Shown: in pieces, positions 25,150 through 32,770 of the stretch | Layout: each line of letters opens with the position of its first letter | How positions within the stretch are numbered: position 1 is the first letter of the stretch | NCBI GenBank assembly: GCA_040220875.1 | Contig: JAVJVX010000006.1 | Coordinates: 186,001 to 250,000 of the forward strand | Reading direction: 5' to 3' | DNA length: 64,000 bases | From: Alphaproteobacteria bacterium | Lineage (GTDB): Bacteria; Pseudomonadota; Alphaproteobacteria; JAVJVX01 | Made by a program: the position numbers and the translations under genes | Notes under the pieces: generated by a model | The model's database searches: none | Told to the model about the DNA's origin: nothing | The model's input: only the letters and a program-made list of their open reading frames with translations

Positions 25150-27075
25150 TCAGCCCGCCGGCGCGTCGAGCATCTTCCGGTACTCGGCCGCCTTGTCATG
25201 GAATTGCTGATGCCACAGTTCGAGGCTCAGCAAGCCCCAGGTTTTGCGGGAAAAACGGGTTGCCTTGTCGAAGTTCCCCAATACCACGTCCGCGTTTATA
25301 AAGTCACGGCCCCGCGCCTTGGTGGAGCGGAAGATATCCTGTGTCATGTCGTGGAGCTCGCCCGAAAACCATTCCCTGAGGGGCACGGGGAAGCCCATCT
25401 TGTCGCGCCGCTCCAGAAGCGCCGCCGGCAAGACGTCGCTGTAGGCGTCCTTGATCATGTGTTTCATATGCCCCCCCTTGAACTTGACATCGGCCGGCAC
25501 CGTAGCGGCGAACTCGATGAGCGGATGGTCGAGGAAGGGCACCCGGCTTTCCAGGCCGTGCGCCATGCTCATGCGGTCCTCCACATGCAGCAGGGCCGGC
25601 AACAGACATTTGAAATCAAAATGGGTCATGCTGTCGAAATAGGCTTCCTTGCGCACGTTACGCTGGTTATTGAAAATGCTCTGGAAATTGCCGAAAACCG
25701 CGTCCTTGTCGAGCACACCCCAATCGACCTCATCCGTCATGTCGGCGGAACGATCGATCAGACGGAAATAGCGCTGGTCCAGATCCTCGAACAGGCCCTC
25801 GCGCCAGAAGCTCTTGATCAGCGGCTTGTACTCGCGCAGCACCCCGAGGTTGTTGATGATCGATTCGGGCGTCACAACGAAATTGCCGTTCTTGTGCGTC
25901 CCGTCGATCGCGGCCTTGATCGCCTGCTCGAAATAGGCCAGCAGATAGCGGGCGTACCCGCCGAATATCTCATCGCCTCCCTGGCCGCCAAGGACCACCT
26001 TCACGTGCTCGCTCGACAATCCTGACACCATGTATTGGGGGAAAGAGCCGGGACCGGCGACGGGCGTATCGAGGTGATAGATGACCTTTTCAATATTGTT
26101 ACGGAAATCCTCGGCCGTGATATCGACCTGATGAAGGGTCGAACCACATTGCCGGGCGACTTCCTCGGCGTAGGGGCTTTCGTCATACCCGGGAAAGCAG
26201 GTGAACTTGCCGTGATAGGCAGTGTTGTTATTTTCGTCATGACGCTTGGCGAGCAGCGCGATCAGGCTGGAATCGATCCCGCCACTCAGATAGGCACCCA
26301 CCGGCACGTCGCTTCTGAGATGCGTGGCAACGGAATCGTCGAGCAGCTCGTTGAGCCGGCGATGGAAGTATGAAGGCGTGTGATCGTAGTCGATCTCGTA
26401 ATGCACGTCCCAATAGCGCCAGGTCCTGATCTCGCCATCCTCGACGGAAAGCGCGTGGCCCGGCAGCAACTGCCGGACCCCTTCGAACAGCGTGTTTTCG
26501 CCGATGGTGTACTGGAAAGTCAGATATTCCGCGAAGGCGGCGGGCTCGGTCCGCACCTCTGGCATGACCGGCATCAGCGCCTTGATCTCGGACGCGAAAT
26601 ACAATGTGCCGCCGATCACCGTGTAATAGAACGGCTTGATCCCGAACCGGTCCCGCGCGGCCAGGAGCCGGCCGCGGCGATCGTCCCAAAGGGCAAAGGC
26701 GAACATGCCCCGCAAATGGGCGAGGCAGTCTGGGCCGTATTTTTCATAGGTGGCGAGAATCGTCTCGGTATCGGACGTGCTCCTGAATTGCCAATCCGGT
26801 GCCAGCGCCGCGCGTAGCTCCCGGTAATTGTAGATCTCGCCGTTATGCACGAGGACGGTGCCATTGGGGGCCCGCATCGGTTGCGCGCCCGACTCGCTCA
26901 GATCGATCACGCTGAGCCTGCGATGGGCGAAGCCGACACTCTCATTGCCGGCGCGCCATTCGCCCCTGCCGTCGGGGCCGCGATGGGCAATCAGTCCCCC
27001 CATCACTTCGAGCTTGCGCTGCAGCCCGGCTTGCGGGCGGCCTCCCAGATCAACGATTCCAGCTATGCCACACAT
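25150..27075 (-). CDS. Asparagine synthase-like glutamine amidotransferase (probable uronate amidation)
   Basis: This protein of 641 residues has an intact N-terminal class II glutaminase domain, with Cys2 as nucleophile (MCGIAGIVDLGG), HRGPDG and HNGEIYNYREL. A synthetase domain follows with the ATP-binding SGGIDSS (264-270) and GGQGGDEIFGGY. Free asparagine synthetase AsnB is a possible alternative. Placement inside the polysaccharide run, next to two WbmG/H-like epimerases, favours conversion of a uronic acid carboxylate to the uronamide with glutamine and ATP, as proposed for the Bordetella wbm gene of this family. Translation starts behind AAGAAG. Confidence 0.87.
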   Translation of the reverse strand: MCGIAGIVDLGGRPQAGLQRKLEVMGGLIAHRGPDGRGEWRAGNESVGFAHRRLSVIDLSESGAQPMRAPNGTVLVHNGEIYNYRELRAALAPDWQFRSTSDTETILATYEKYGPDCLAHLRGMFAFALWDDRRGRLLAARDRFGIKPFYYTVIGGTLYFASEIKALMPVMPEVRTEPAAFAEYLTFQYTIGENTLFEGVRQLLPGHALSVEDGEIRTWRYWDVHYEIDYDHTPSYFHRRLNELLDDSVATHLRSDVPVGAYLSGGIDSSLIALLAKRHDENNNTAYHGKFTCFPGYDESPYAEEVARQCGSTLHQVDITAEDFRNNIEKVIYHLDTPVAGPGSFPQYMVSGLSSEHVKVVLGGQGGDEIFGGYARYLLAYFEQAIKAAIDGTHKNGNFVVTPESIINNLGVLREYKPLIKSFWREGLFEDLDQRYFRLIDRSADMTDEVDWGVLDKDAVFGNFQSIFNNQRNVRKEAYFDSMTHFDFKCLLPALLHVEDRMSMAHGLESRVPFLDHPLIEFAATVPADVKFKGGHMKHMIKDAYSDVLPAALLERRDKMGFPVPLREWFSGELHDMTQDIFRSTKARGRDFINADVVLGNFDKATRFSRKTWGLLSLELWHQQFHDKAAEYRKMLDAPAG

Positions 27076-27096
27076 GTTTTTTTCTTCTTTGCTGCG

Positions 27097-28572
27097 TCAG
27101 ACTTGGATCGCGTAGGCGGCCAGCAGGTCTGGCGCCACGCGCTGCCAGTTGAAATGTTCGCGTGCGGCGCGCGCCGCATTGGCCCGGCAGCGGGCGCGGA
27201 GTGCCGGATCGGCCGCGATTTTCTTGAGCAGGGCGGAGAGCGCCGGCCCGTCGTCGAAATCCGTCACCATGCCCGTGCCGTCCGCCTCCAGAACCTGGCG
27301 CACATAGGCCAGATCGTTGCTCAGCACCATCAGCCCCGCATGCAGGTACTGCGACAGCTTATTCGGGCAGGCGTAGCGGTTGTTCATCGAGGACGGTGCG
27401 TAAGGGATGATTCCCACATCGGCCGGGGCGGCGGCCGCGATCAGCTCGTCCTCGGCAACACCGGGCAGAAAAAAGAGCGAGCGGTCATAGCAGGCGAGGC
27501 CCCGGGACTCGTGCCGCAACCGGTCCTTGTAGGAACTGTCCGGCCCGCGCAGGAACAGCACCGCGTTTTCGGGAGGATCGCGGTCCCAGGCCCGCACCAA
27601 TTCGTCGAGGCCTCGCTCCGCCGCGAGGCGGCCCTGGAACAGAAACCGCACCCGGCCGGCGGCGAGACTGTCCATTTCCTCGTCCGCCCGGGCGGCGCGC
27701 GTGGCGATGTAGGGTTCCGCGTTGGGCACGCTCCGGACATGATCCAGGCCATAGACCCGGGCCAGATGACCAGCCATCAGCGGGTTGACCGAGATCACCT
27801 CGTCCGCATCACCGATCAGCATTGCTTCATACACCGTAAAGAACCATCTGAAACTCGCGCCCACCTCGGGAAAGCTGTGCGGCCAGAATTCATGCGCGTC
27901 ATAGACGAGGCGCGCGCCGCTCCCGTCTTTCACGCTCGCCCCGGCGAGCAATGTGTCCAGATCGTTGCAATGGACGAACGCGAGCGAGCGCGGCAGCCGA
28001 TCTACGGCCTCGCGCAAGACCAGTGCGGCGCCGGCCACGTGCCGGATCTGCCAAAGGAGAAGACCCCAGTGAAACAGGCCGATCGCCCGCAACCATCGGC
28101 CCAGCCGGCGGCGGAGCCGATGGGGCCGGAGGCCGGCGCCGGCGGCGTCGCCTCCACGCCCTGTCGCTGGAGCCCCTGCCGATCTTATGAGTCCGAGGAC
28201 CAGATGGGCCGCGACTCCGCCCGTCATCACGAGCGCGACCAGGAAGCGACCCGGGGCCCGGGCCTGACCCGCACCGCGCCGCAGGGGCGCATATGCGCGG
28301 CGCCAGAGAAGCCGGATCAGGGACCGGGCCGTCGCGACGGTGGTCTGCATCTCCGGGGCGCAGCGCCGGACGGGGATACCGGGTGTCAGACTCTCGCCCC
28401 CTGGCCTAGTCCCGCCGTCATCGAGCCCGAGGACATACACATCGAAATACGGCCGGGCACTCTCGGCCTCCCAGCGGATCCGCGGATCGGCAGCGGGATC
28501 GTGGGCCGCCAGCATGGCCAGAACCGGCCGGATGGGCGACGCCGGCCTGAGATCGACAGACGACTGGGACAT
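27097..28572 (-). CDS. GT-B glycosyltransferase with internal hydrophobic insertion
   Basis: This protein of 491 residues starts at ATG 28572; GGAGGT lies immediately upstream with unusually short spacing, and a TTG at 28605 is the alternative. The N-domain begins RPVLAMLAAHDPAADPR. A Gly/Ala/Arg- and Leu-rich insertion (about 85-180) may associate with the membrane. The C-half has VYDAHEFWPHSFPEVG, FLFQGRLAAERGLDELV and YACPNKLSQYLHAGL, shared with the 8203-10368 enzyme. It is the first structural gene after the antiterminator, so it may add an early sugar. The start lies 36 bases after an ops-like motif. Confidence 0.82.
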   Translation of the reverse strand: MSQSSVDLRPASPIRPVLAMLAAHDPAADPRIRWEAESARPYFDVYVLGLDDGGTRPGGESLTPGIPVRRCAPEMQTTVATARSLIRLLWRRAYAPLRRGAGQARAPGRFLVALVMTGGVAAHLVLGLIRSAGAPATGRGGDAAGAGLRPHRLRRRLGRWLRAIGLFHWGLLLWQIRHVAGAALVLREAVDRLPRSLAFVHCNDLDTLLAGASVKDGSGARLVYDAHEFWPHSFPEVGASFRWFFTVYEAMLIGDADEVISVNPLMAGHLARVYGLDHVRSVPNAEPYIATRAARADEEMDSLAAGRVRFLFQGRLAAERGLDELVRAWDRDPPENAVLFLRGPDSSYKDRLRHESRGLACYDRSLFFLPGVAEDELIAAAAPADVGIIPYAPSSMNNRYACPNKLSQYLHAGLMVLSNDLAYVRQVLEADGTGMVTDFDDGPALSALLKKIAADPALRARCRANAARAAREHFNWQRVAPDLLAAYAIQV

Positions 28573-28688
28573 GACCTCCGTGCACCCCGGGGTTCGAGCG
28601 CGCAATGGCTACCGCAGACCGGGTGACGCGCCCCAGCCGGCTTTGGTCTTCAATTTCATCCCGCCTGTTCCGGCGGGATATCGGGCGG
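28573..28688 (-). promoter_or_regulatory. Leader between the rfaH-like gene and the polysaccharide genes, with ops-like motif
   Basis: On the minus strand this 116-base leader contains TGCGGTAGC (28616-28608), matching the E. coli ops core GGCGGTAG at 7 of 8 positions. It also holds an 8-bp inverted repeat, ATCCCGCC/GGCGGGAT (28658-28679), just after the rfaH-like stop, without a T-run. Such elements recruit RfaH to the elongating polymerase. Function here is a hypothesis based on motif and position. Confidence 0.45.
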
Positions 28689-29186
28689 TCATACCGTTTG
28701 TATGGCCACTTCCGGCACGCGCACCTTGACCGCGCGCCCCATAAGATCCAGAAGCACGACCACCCGTTCGTGATCGGCCAGTTGCTGCAGCCGGCCGATC
28801 CATTCGCGAAACGGGCCGGCCGTCACGCGCACCCGGTCTCCCGGCCGCGCCAGGGGCGCGGCGGCACGGCGCTGCAATTCGCCGGTTTCTGCCATTTCCA
28901 TCAGATCCTCGACAAGCCCCGGGGGGACCGCCGCGGGCTGCTCGCCGAAACGCACCAGGTCACGCACGCCCCGGGTCGAGAGAATCTTGCGCCACCCGTC
29001 GCGCGCCGGATCGAGACTGATGAAAAGATAGCCCGGAAAAAGCGGACGAAAGACCTGGCTTTGGCGGCGAGCATGCCGGCGAAGCTTACGGTAGCCCGGC
29101 AGGAAAACCGCGAACCCCTGCCGCCGGAGATGGGCTTCGGCCCGGTTTTCGCCATTGGGCCGGGTTTGAACGACGAACCAGCGCAT
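28689..29186 (-). CDS. NusG-family antiterminator, RfaH-like
   Basis: This protein of 165 residues has an NGN domain starting MRWFVVQTRPNGENRAEAHL, with RPLFPGYLFISLD as its characteristic strand. A C-terminal KOW domain (about 108-160) follows, with PGDRVRVTAGPF and VVVLLDLMGRAVKVRVP. It binds RNA polymerase and reduces pausing and polarity in long operons. A specialised NusG paralogue at the head of a ~25-kb polysaccharide run is the classic RfaH/UpxY arrangement. The ATG at 29186 overlaps the MarR-type gene's stop, so regulator and antiterminator are co-produced. The housekeeping nusG is expected elsewhere, beside secE. Confidence 0.9.
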   Translation of the reverse strand: MRWFVVQTRPNGENRAEAHLRRQGFAVFLPGYRKLRRHARRQSQVFRPLFPGYLFISLDPARDGWRKILSTRGVRDLVRFGEQPAAVPPGLVEDLMEMAETGELQRRAAAPLARPGDRVRVTAGPFREWIGRLQQLADHERVVVLLDLMGRAVKVRVPEVAIQTV

Positions 29187-29929
29187 CACGTCCCGGCCCC
29201 TTGGTCAGAACCCGGACGCCGACTGATGCCGAGGAGCGGTAACGTGAAAACATCCTCAGGCGCCATGGCCGTCCCCGGCAGCGCGTCGAGCACATCGTCA
29301 AAAACAGCCTGGGGGCGGGCCATGTCGGTCACCAGCACACCGACGCGCCGGCCGGGGGCGGCCAGCGCCAGGGCAGCCTCCAGGGTTGATACCACGGGCG
29401 TGCCGCCGCAGTTCTCGCGCCTTGGCGCGGCCTCGACGACGGCCAGAATCCTGACGCCGGTTTCCCGCGCGCTCAGGATCGCGGCCTCGGCAAGTTCGCT
29501 GTCGCCAACCAGAATAAGCTGCGTCCGGCCGTGCCGGGTGGCCGCCTCGAACAGGGCCGTGCACTGCTGGCGCGCATTGCGAAAGAATTCCAGGGAGGAC
29601 TGCAGATATTCCACCGTCAGCCGGCCCTTTTCGGCGAAGCCTGCCGGTGTCAGATAATAGGCGTAACGATTGAGAGGGACTTGGCTGACCTTGATCAGCC
29701 CCTTGCGGACACAGCGCTTGAGATAGGCGTTGACCAGGCCGAGCGCGATCCCCACCTCGCTTGAGATCCGCCGCTGGGACACCTTGTGGTCCCGGTCCAC
29801 GGCGTTGAGCACGCCGAGCATGATTTCCCGCTCGCGCGCGCTCCCCAACCCCTTGTCGAGGGATGTGCGTGCCAAGAACCGCCCCCTTTGCGCCACCCGG
29901 CTCGACGCACACGCCGGGCCCGGCTCCAT
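29186..29929 (-). CDS. MarR family EPS-associated winged-helix regulator with extra C-terminal domain
   Basis: The protein of up to 247 residues has an N-terminal winged helix (about 35-110) matching the EPS-associated MarR family: a SQRRISSEVGIALGLVNAYL recognition region, then KGLIKVSQVPLNRYAYYLTP and EKGRLTVEYL. The remaining ~115 residues include LILVGDSELAEAAI and VRILAVVEA and look like an added Rossmann-type ligand domain, not usual for the family. Start choice is open: ATG 29929 has no clear ribosome site, while TTG 29875 follows AGGGGG by 6 bases. Two inverted repeats overlap its promoter, suggesting autoregulation. Confidence 0.85.
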   Translation of the reverse strand: MEPGPACASSRVAQRGRFLARTSLDKGLGSAREREIMLGVLNAVDRDHKVSQRRISSEVGIALGLVNAYLKRCVRKGLIKVSQVPLNRYAYYLTPAGFAEKGRLTVEYLQSSLEFFRNARQQCTALFEAATRHGRTQLILVGDSELAEAAILSARETGVRILAVVEAAPRRENCGGTPVVSTLEAALALAAPGRRVGVLVTDMARPQAVFDDVLDALPGTAMAPEDVFTLPLLGISRRPGSDQGAGT

Positions 29930-29930
29930 T

Positions 29931-29945
29931 GTTCATGAAATGAAC
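29931..29945. promoter_or_regulatory. Inverted repeat O2, candidate operator
   Basis: GTTCATGAAATGAAC consists of 6-bp arms GTTCAT/ATGAAC around a 3-base spacer. It lies just upstream of ATG 29929 and downstream of the predicted -10, where a bound repressor would block the polymerase. It shares GTTCA and AAATGAAC with the second copy at 29964-29978. Confidence 0.6.
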
Positions 29946-29958
29946 GCCACCGTCCGCC

Positions 29959-29988
29959 ATTATGTTCAGAAAATGAACGGAAAGGCAA
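29959..29988 (-). promoter_or_regulatory. Predicted sigma-70 promoter of the MarR-EPS/rfaH-like polysaccharide transcript
   Basis: On the minus strand, TTGCCT (29988-29983) and CATAAT (29964-29959) are separated by 18 bases. Transcription would start near 29952. The repeat at 29964-29978 fills most of the spacer. Confidence 0.5.
29964..29978. promoter_or_regulatory. Inverted repeat O1, candidate operator within the promoter spacer
   Basis: GTTCAGAAAATGAAC has 5-bp arms GTTCA/TGAAC. Its centre is 33 bp from that of the other copy, about three helical turns, so two dimers could bind the same DNA face. Confidence 0.6.
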
Positions 29989-29998
29989 CCGCCGGATT

Positions 29999-30607
29999 TC
30001 AGCGATTCCGGGGGGCTCCCCGGGGGTGCGCTCGATCGGGTGGGGCGCCGGTGGCCGGTTCGAGAGCGCCCGCGACCAGCCGTTTCAGGCTGCCCCCCTC
30101 GTAGCGGCAGGCGCGAATGCCCGCCCGTGCGGCCGCCTCCTGATCGCGATCCGCGTCGCCGACGAGGACGCTGCGCACCGGATCCACAGGCCAGTCGCGA
30201 CAGGCGGCGAGGATCAGTCCCGGCGCCGGCTTGCGGCAGTCGCAAGGACCCGTGAAGGGACCGCTGCCGGCCTCCGGATGATGCGGGCAATAGTAGAAGG
30301 CGTCCACATGGGCCCCTTGCCTGGCGAGTTCGCGCGTCATCCAGTGGTGCAGCGCTTCAACATCGGCGGTCGAGAAGAAACCCCGCGCCACGCCCGACTG
30401 GTTGGTGACGACGAAGACCAGCCAGCCCCGATCGTTGGCGTATCGGATGGCGGCCGGCGCATCGGGCATCCAGACGACATCGGCCGGACGAAAGACATAG
30501 CCGTGATCCCGAATCAGCGTGCCGTCACGATCGAAGAAGATCGCCGGACGGGTCGCCGAGGCAGGTTTGGCGGCATCAGGGGCCGAAGGCTCATGTCGGA
30601 CGGGCAA
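29999..30607 (-). CDS. GmhB-like HAD phosphatase (heptose bisphosphate or sugar phosphatase)
   Basis: This protein of 202 residues has HAD motif I FFDRDGTL with nucleophile Asp26 and acid Asp28, motif II VVTNQSG and motif IV VGDADRDQEAA. It also carries the GmhB zinc site Cys107-x-His109 and Cys122-x-Cys124. In LPS core synthesis GmhB removes the C7 phosphate of D,D-heptose 1,7-bisphosphate; histidinol-phosphate phosphatases share the fold. Other heptose genes are not visible here, so the substrate is unsure. The only plausible start is TTG 30607. The C-terminal tail is Pro/Arg-rich and ends just upstream of the predicted MarR-EPS promoter. Confidence 0.82.
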   Translation of the reverse strand: MPVRHEPSAPDAAKPASATRPAIFFDRDGTLIRDHGYVFRPADVVWMPDAPAAIRYANDRGWLVFVVTNQSGVARGFFSTADVEALHHWMTRELARQGAHVDAFYYCPHHPEAGSGPFTGPCDCRKPAPGLILAACRDWPVDPVRSVLVGDADRDQEAAARAGIRACRYEGGSLKRLVAGALEPATGAPPDRAHPRGAPRNR

Positions 30608-30744
30608 TGGGGGCTACTCCCTTGGCGTGGGTTGACAACACCCTACCACGTCTGCCGCAATTCGGGCCCGCGGGTCGGATGTTCCCACGAGGCGGAACTT
30701 CTGTCGCCCGCGAGATTTCTCAACCGATTCTTGGCGATGCTGGC

Positions 30745-31287
30745 ATGGCCGACCCCTCCCTGTCTTCGTATGACCGAGTTGTTCTCGTCCTTGGCGGGGC
30801 GCGGGCGGGCAAGAGCCGGTATGCCGAGGCGCTCGTAACCAGTCGGCGGACCCCCTGGATTTATCTCGCCACCGCCCGGCCGGGGGACGAGGAGATGGCC
30901 GCCCGCATCCGCCAGCACGAAGCGCTTCGCGGCGAGGGCTGGCGCACCTACGAGGCGCCGATCGAGGTCGCGGACATGATCGTGCGCCATGGCGAGGCGC
31001 ATCAGACGCTTCTCGTGGACAGCCTGACGCTCTGGCTCAGCAATCTCATCCGCGACGGGCGGAACATCGAGGAGGAGACGACGCGGCTTAGCCATGCGCT
31101 GTCGGAGAAGGCAGCGACGATCGTCCTTGTCTCGAACGAGGCGGGGCTCGGCATGATCCCGCCCGATGCGGGCGCGCGCCGCTTCCGGGACGAGCTGGGC
31201 CGCCTCAACCAGCGTATTGCCGCCGATGCCGACCGGGTCGTGTTCATGGCCGCGGGGCTGCCGTTGACGCTGAAGCCGGCGGGGTAA
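30745..31287 (+). CDS. cobU: Adenosylcobinamide kinase / adenosylcobinamide-phosphate guanylyltransferase
   Basis: This protein of 180 residues starts at ATG 30745, the position expected from homologues. Upstream codons (30608-30744) are open but look non-coding. The P-loop GGARAGKS (17-24) is followed by IYLATARPGDEEMAARIRQH, the family guanylyl-acceptor region, then VDSLTLWLSNLI and SNEAGLGMIPPDAGARRFRD. It phosphorylates AdoCbi and transfers GMP to give AdoCbi-GDP for lower-loop assembly of B12. The last 44 bases overlap the end of cobQ on the opposite strand. No B12 riboswitch is seen before this gene. Confidence 0.94.
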   Translation: MADPSLSSYDRVVLVLGGARAGKSRYAEALVTSRRTPWIYLATARPGDEEMAARIRQHEALRGEGWRTYEAPIEVADMIVRHGEAHQTLLVDSLTLWLSNLIRDGRNIEEETTRLSHALSEKAATIVLVSNEAGLGMIPPDAGARRFRDELGRLNQRIAADADRVVFMAAGLPLTLKPAG

Positions 31288-32770
31288 GCGAAGGTCCCCC
31301 AGGCGCCGTTTCCGAAATCCCCGCCACGCGAAAAAACGCCGCCACGTCGAGGGCATCCTCGAGCGCCAGGCTGATCTCGTCGAGCGCGGTATCGAGCCCG
31401 GCGTGATACCCGGTCTCGCCGGCCGCGATCCCGAAGCCCGCCAGGTAATGACGACGATACGAATCGGCCGCAAAAAGCCCGTGAAGATAACAGCCCGCCA
31501 CGTGCCCATCGGCCGACACCGCGCCGTGCGGGCGCCCGGCGACAAGATAGGCCGGTCGCGCCGTATCGGCGCCCGAGGTCTCGCCCATATGCATTTCGAA
31601 GCCGGCCAGCTCCGGTCCGCCCGTGGCCGGCCGGGCCGGAACCTCGCGCACCGTCTTGACCCGGCCGATCACCGTATCCACCTCGAGATATCCGAGGCCC
31701 GCGCTTTCGCCCGGCGGTCCCTCATGGCCGTCGGGATCGCGAACGCTCCGGCCCAGCATCTGATACCCGCCACAAAGCCCGAGGATGCGCCCGCCCCGCC
31801 GCGCATGGGCCCGGAGATCCACGTCCCAGCCCTGAGCGCGAAAGAAATCGAGATCCGCCCGCGTCGCCTTCGTTCCCGGCAGCACCACCAGATCGGCATT
31901 GCCCGGCAAGGGCGCGCCCGGAGGGACCATCCGTACCGTGACGCCGGCCTCGGCGGCGAGCGGGTCGAGATCGTCGAAATTGGCGATGCGCGACAGCATC
32001 GGCACCGCGATGAGGAGGCCGTCGCGCGCGCGCGACGCCGCGCGATCCAGCACGACGGCATCCTCGGCCGGGAGGCGCCGGGCGGGGGCCAGCCACGGCA
32101 CCACGCCAAGGCCGGGCCAGCCGGTCCGGTTTTCTATCTCGCGGAGCCCGGGGGCAAACAGGGCCAGGTCGCCACGGAACTTGTTGATGACAAAACCCCG
32201 CACCTGCGCGCGATCGCCCTGCTCCATGACCGCATGGGTCCCGACCAGGCTGGCGATGACGCCGCCGCGGTCGATATCCCCCACCAGAATGACCGGAATA
32301 TCGAAGGGCCGCGCGAAACCCATATTGGCCATGTCTCGAGCACGCAGATTTGTCTCCGCCGGGCTGCCGGCCCCCTCGACGATCACAAGCGTGGCCCCGG
32401 CGCGCAGCCGCTCGAAACTGTCACAGATTGCGCCGAACCGCCGATGATGCTCCGCCTGAAACGCACCGGCGTGCAGGCGGCCGGCAACCTGCCCCTGAAC
32501 GACGAGTTGCGCCGACTGATCGCTCTCGGGCTTGAGAAGAACAGGGTTCATATGGACGCTCGGCGGCTGGCGGCAAGCCAGCGCCTGAAGCCACTGCGCG
32601 CGGCCGATTTCGCCTCCTTCGACGGCGACGGCCGCATTGTTCGACATGTTCTGGGGTTTGAAGGGCATCACCGCGATGCCGCGATTGGCGGCGAGCCGGC
32701 ACAGCCCCGCCACAAGCAAGGATTTGCCCACATCGGAACCGGTGCCCTGGAGCATGATCGCGCCACTCAT
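31244..32770 (-). CDS. cobQ: Cobyric acid synthase (glutamine-hydrolysing)
   Basis: This protein of 508 residues has an N-terminal dethiobiotin-synthetase-like ATP domain (MLQGTGSDVGKSLLVAGL, PQNMSNNA, VEGAGSPAE). A C-terminal class I glutaminase-like domain follows, with the nucleophile Cys in LGLCGGYQMLG and His in GCYLHGLF. It amidates four side chains of adenosyl-cobyrinic diamide using glutamine and ATP. The ATGA junction with btuD makes it part of the uptake operon, an unusual mix of import and synthesis under one riboswitch. The final residues are Pro/Ala/Thr-rich, and this tail is the part overlapping cobU. Confidence 0.94.
   Translation of the reverse strand: MSGAIMLQGTGSDVGKSLLVAGLCRLAANRGIAVMPFKPQNMSNNAAVAVEGGEIGRAQWLQALACRQPPSVHMNPVLLKPESDQSAQLVVQGQVAGRLHAGAFQAEHHRRFGAICDSFERLRAGATLVIVEGAGSPAETNLRARDMANMGFARPFDIPVILVGDIDRGGVIASLVGTHAVMEQGDRAQVRGFVINKFRGDLALFAPGLREIENRTGWPGLGVVPWLAPARRLPAEDAVVLDRAASRARDGLLIAVPMLSRIANFDDLDPLAAEAGVTVRMVPPGAPLPGNADLVVLPGTKATRADLDFFRAQGWDVDLRAHARRGGRILGLCGGYQMLGRSVRDPDGHEGPPGESAGLGYLEVDTVIGRVKTVREVPARPATGGPELAGFEMHMGETSGADTARPAYLVAGRPHGAVSADGHVAGCYLHGLFAADSYRRHYLAGFGIAAGETGYHAGLDTALDEISLALEDALDVAAFFRVAGISETAPGGPSLTPPASASTAAPRP

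Noticed and set aside
26845-28626. Plus-strand open frame of about 590 codons
   Set aside because: It lies opposite the asparagine-synthase-like gene start and a glycosyltransferase. High GC removes stop codons from the opposite frame, and no domain is recognisable.
28658-28679. Intrinsic terminator after the rfaH-like gene
   Set aside because: The 8-bp stem is perfect, but GAAATTG follows instead of a T-run, and the downstream genes lack another obvious promoter. I list it only as part of the leader.
30608-30744. N-terminal extension of cobU or a second B12 riboswitch
   Set aside because: The upstream codons do not resemble CobU, whose known start fits ATG 30745. No B12-box sequence is present on the plus strand here.
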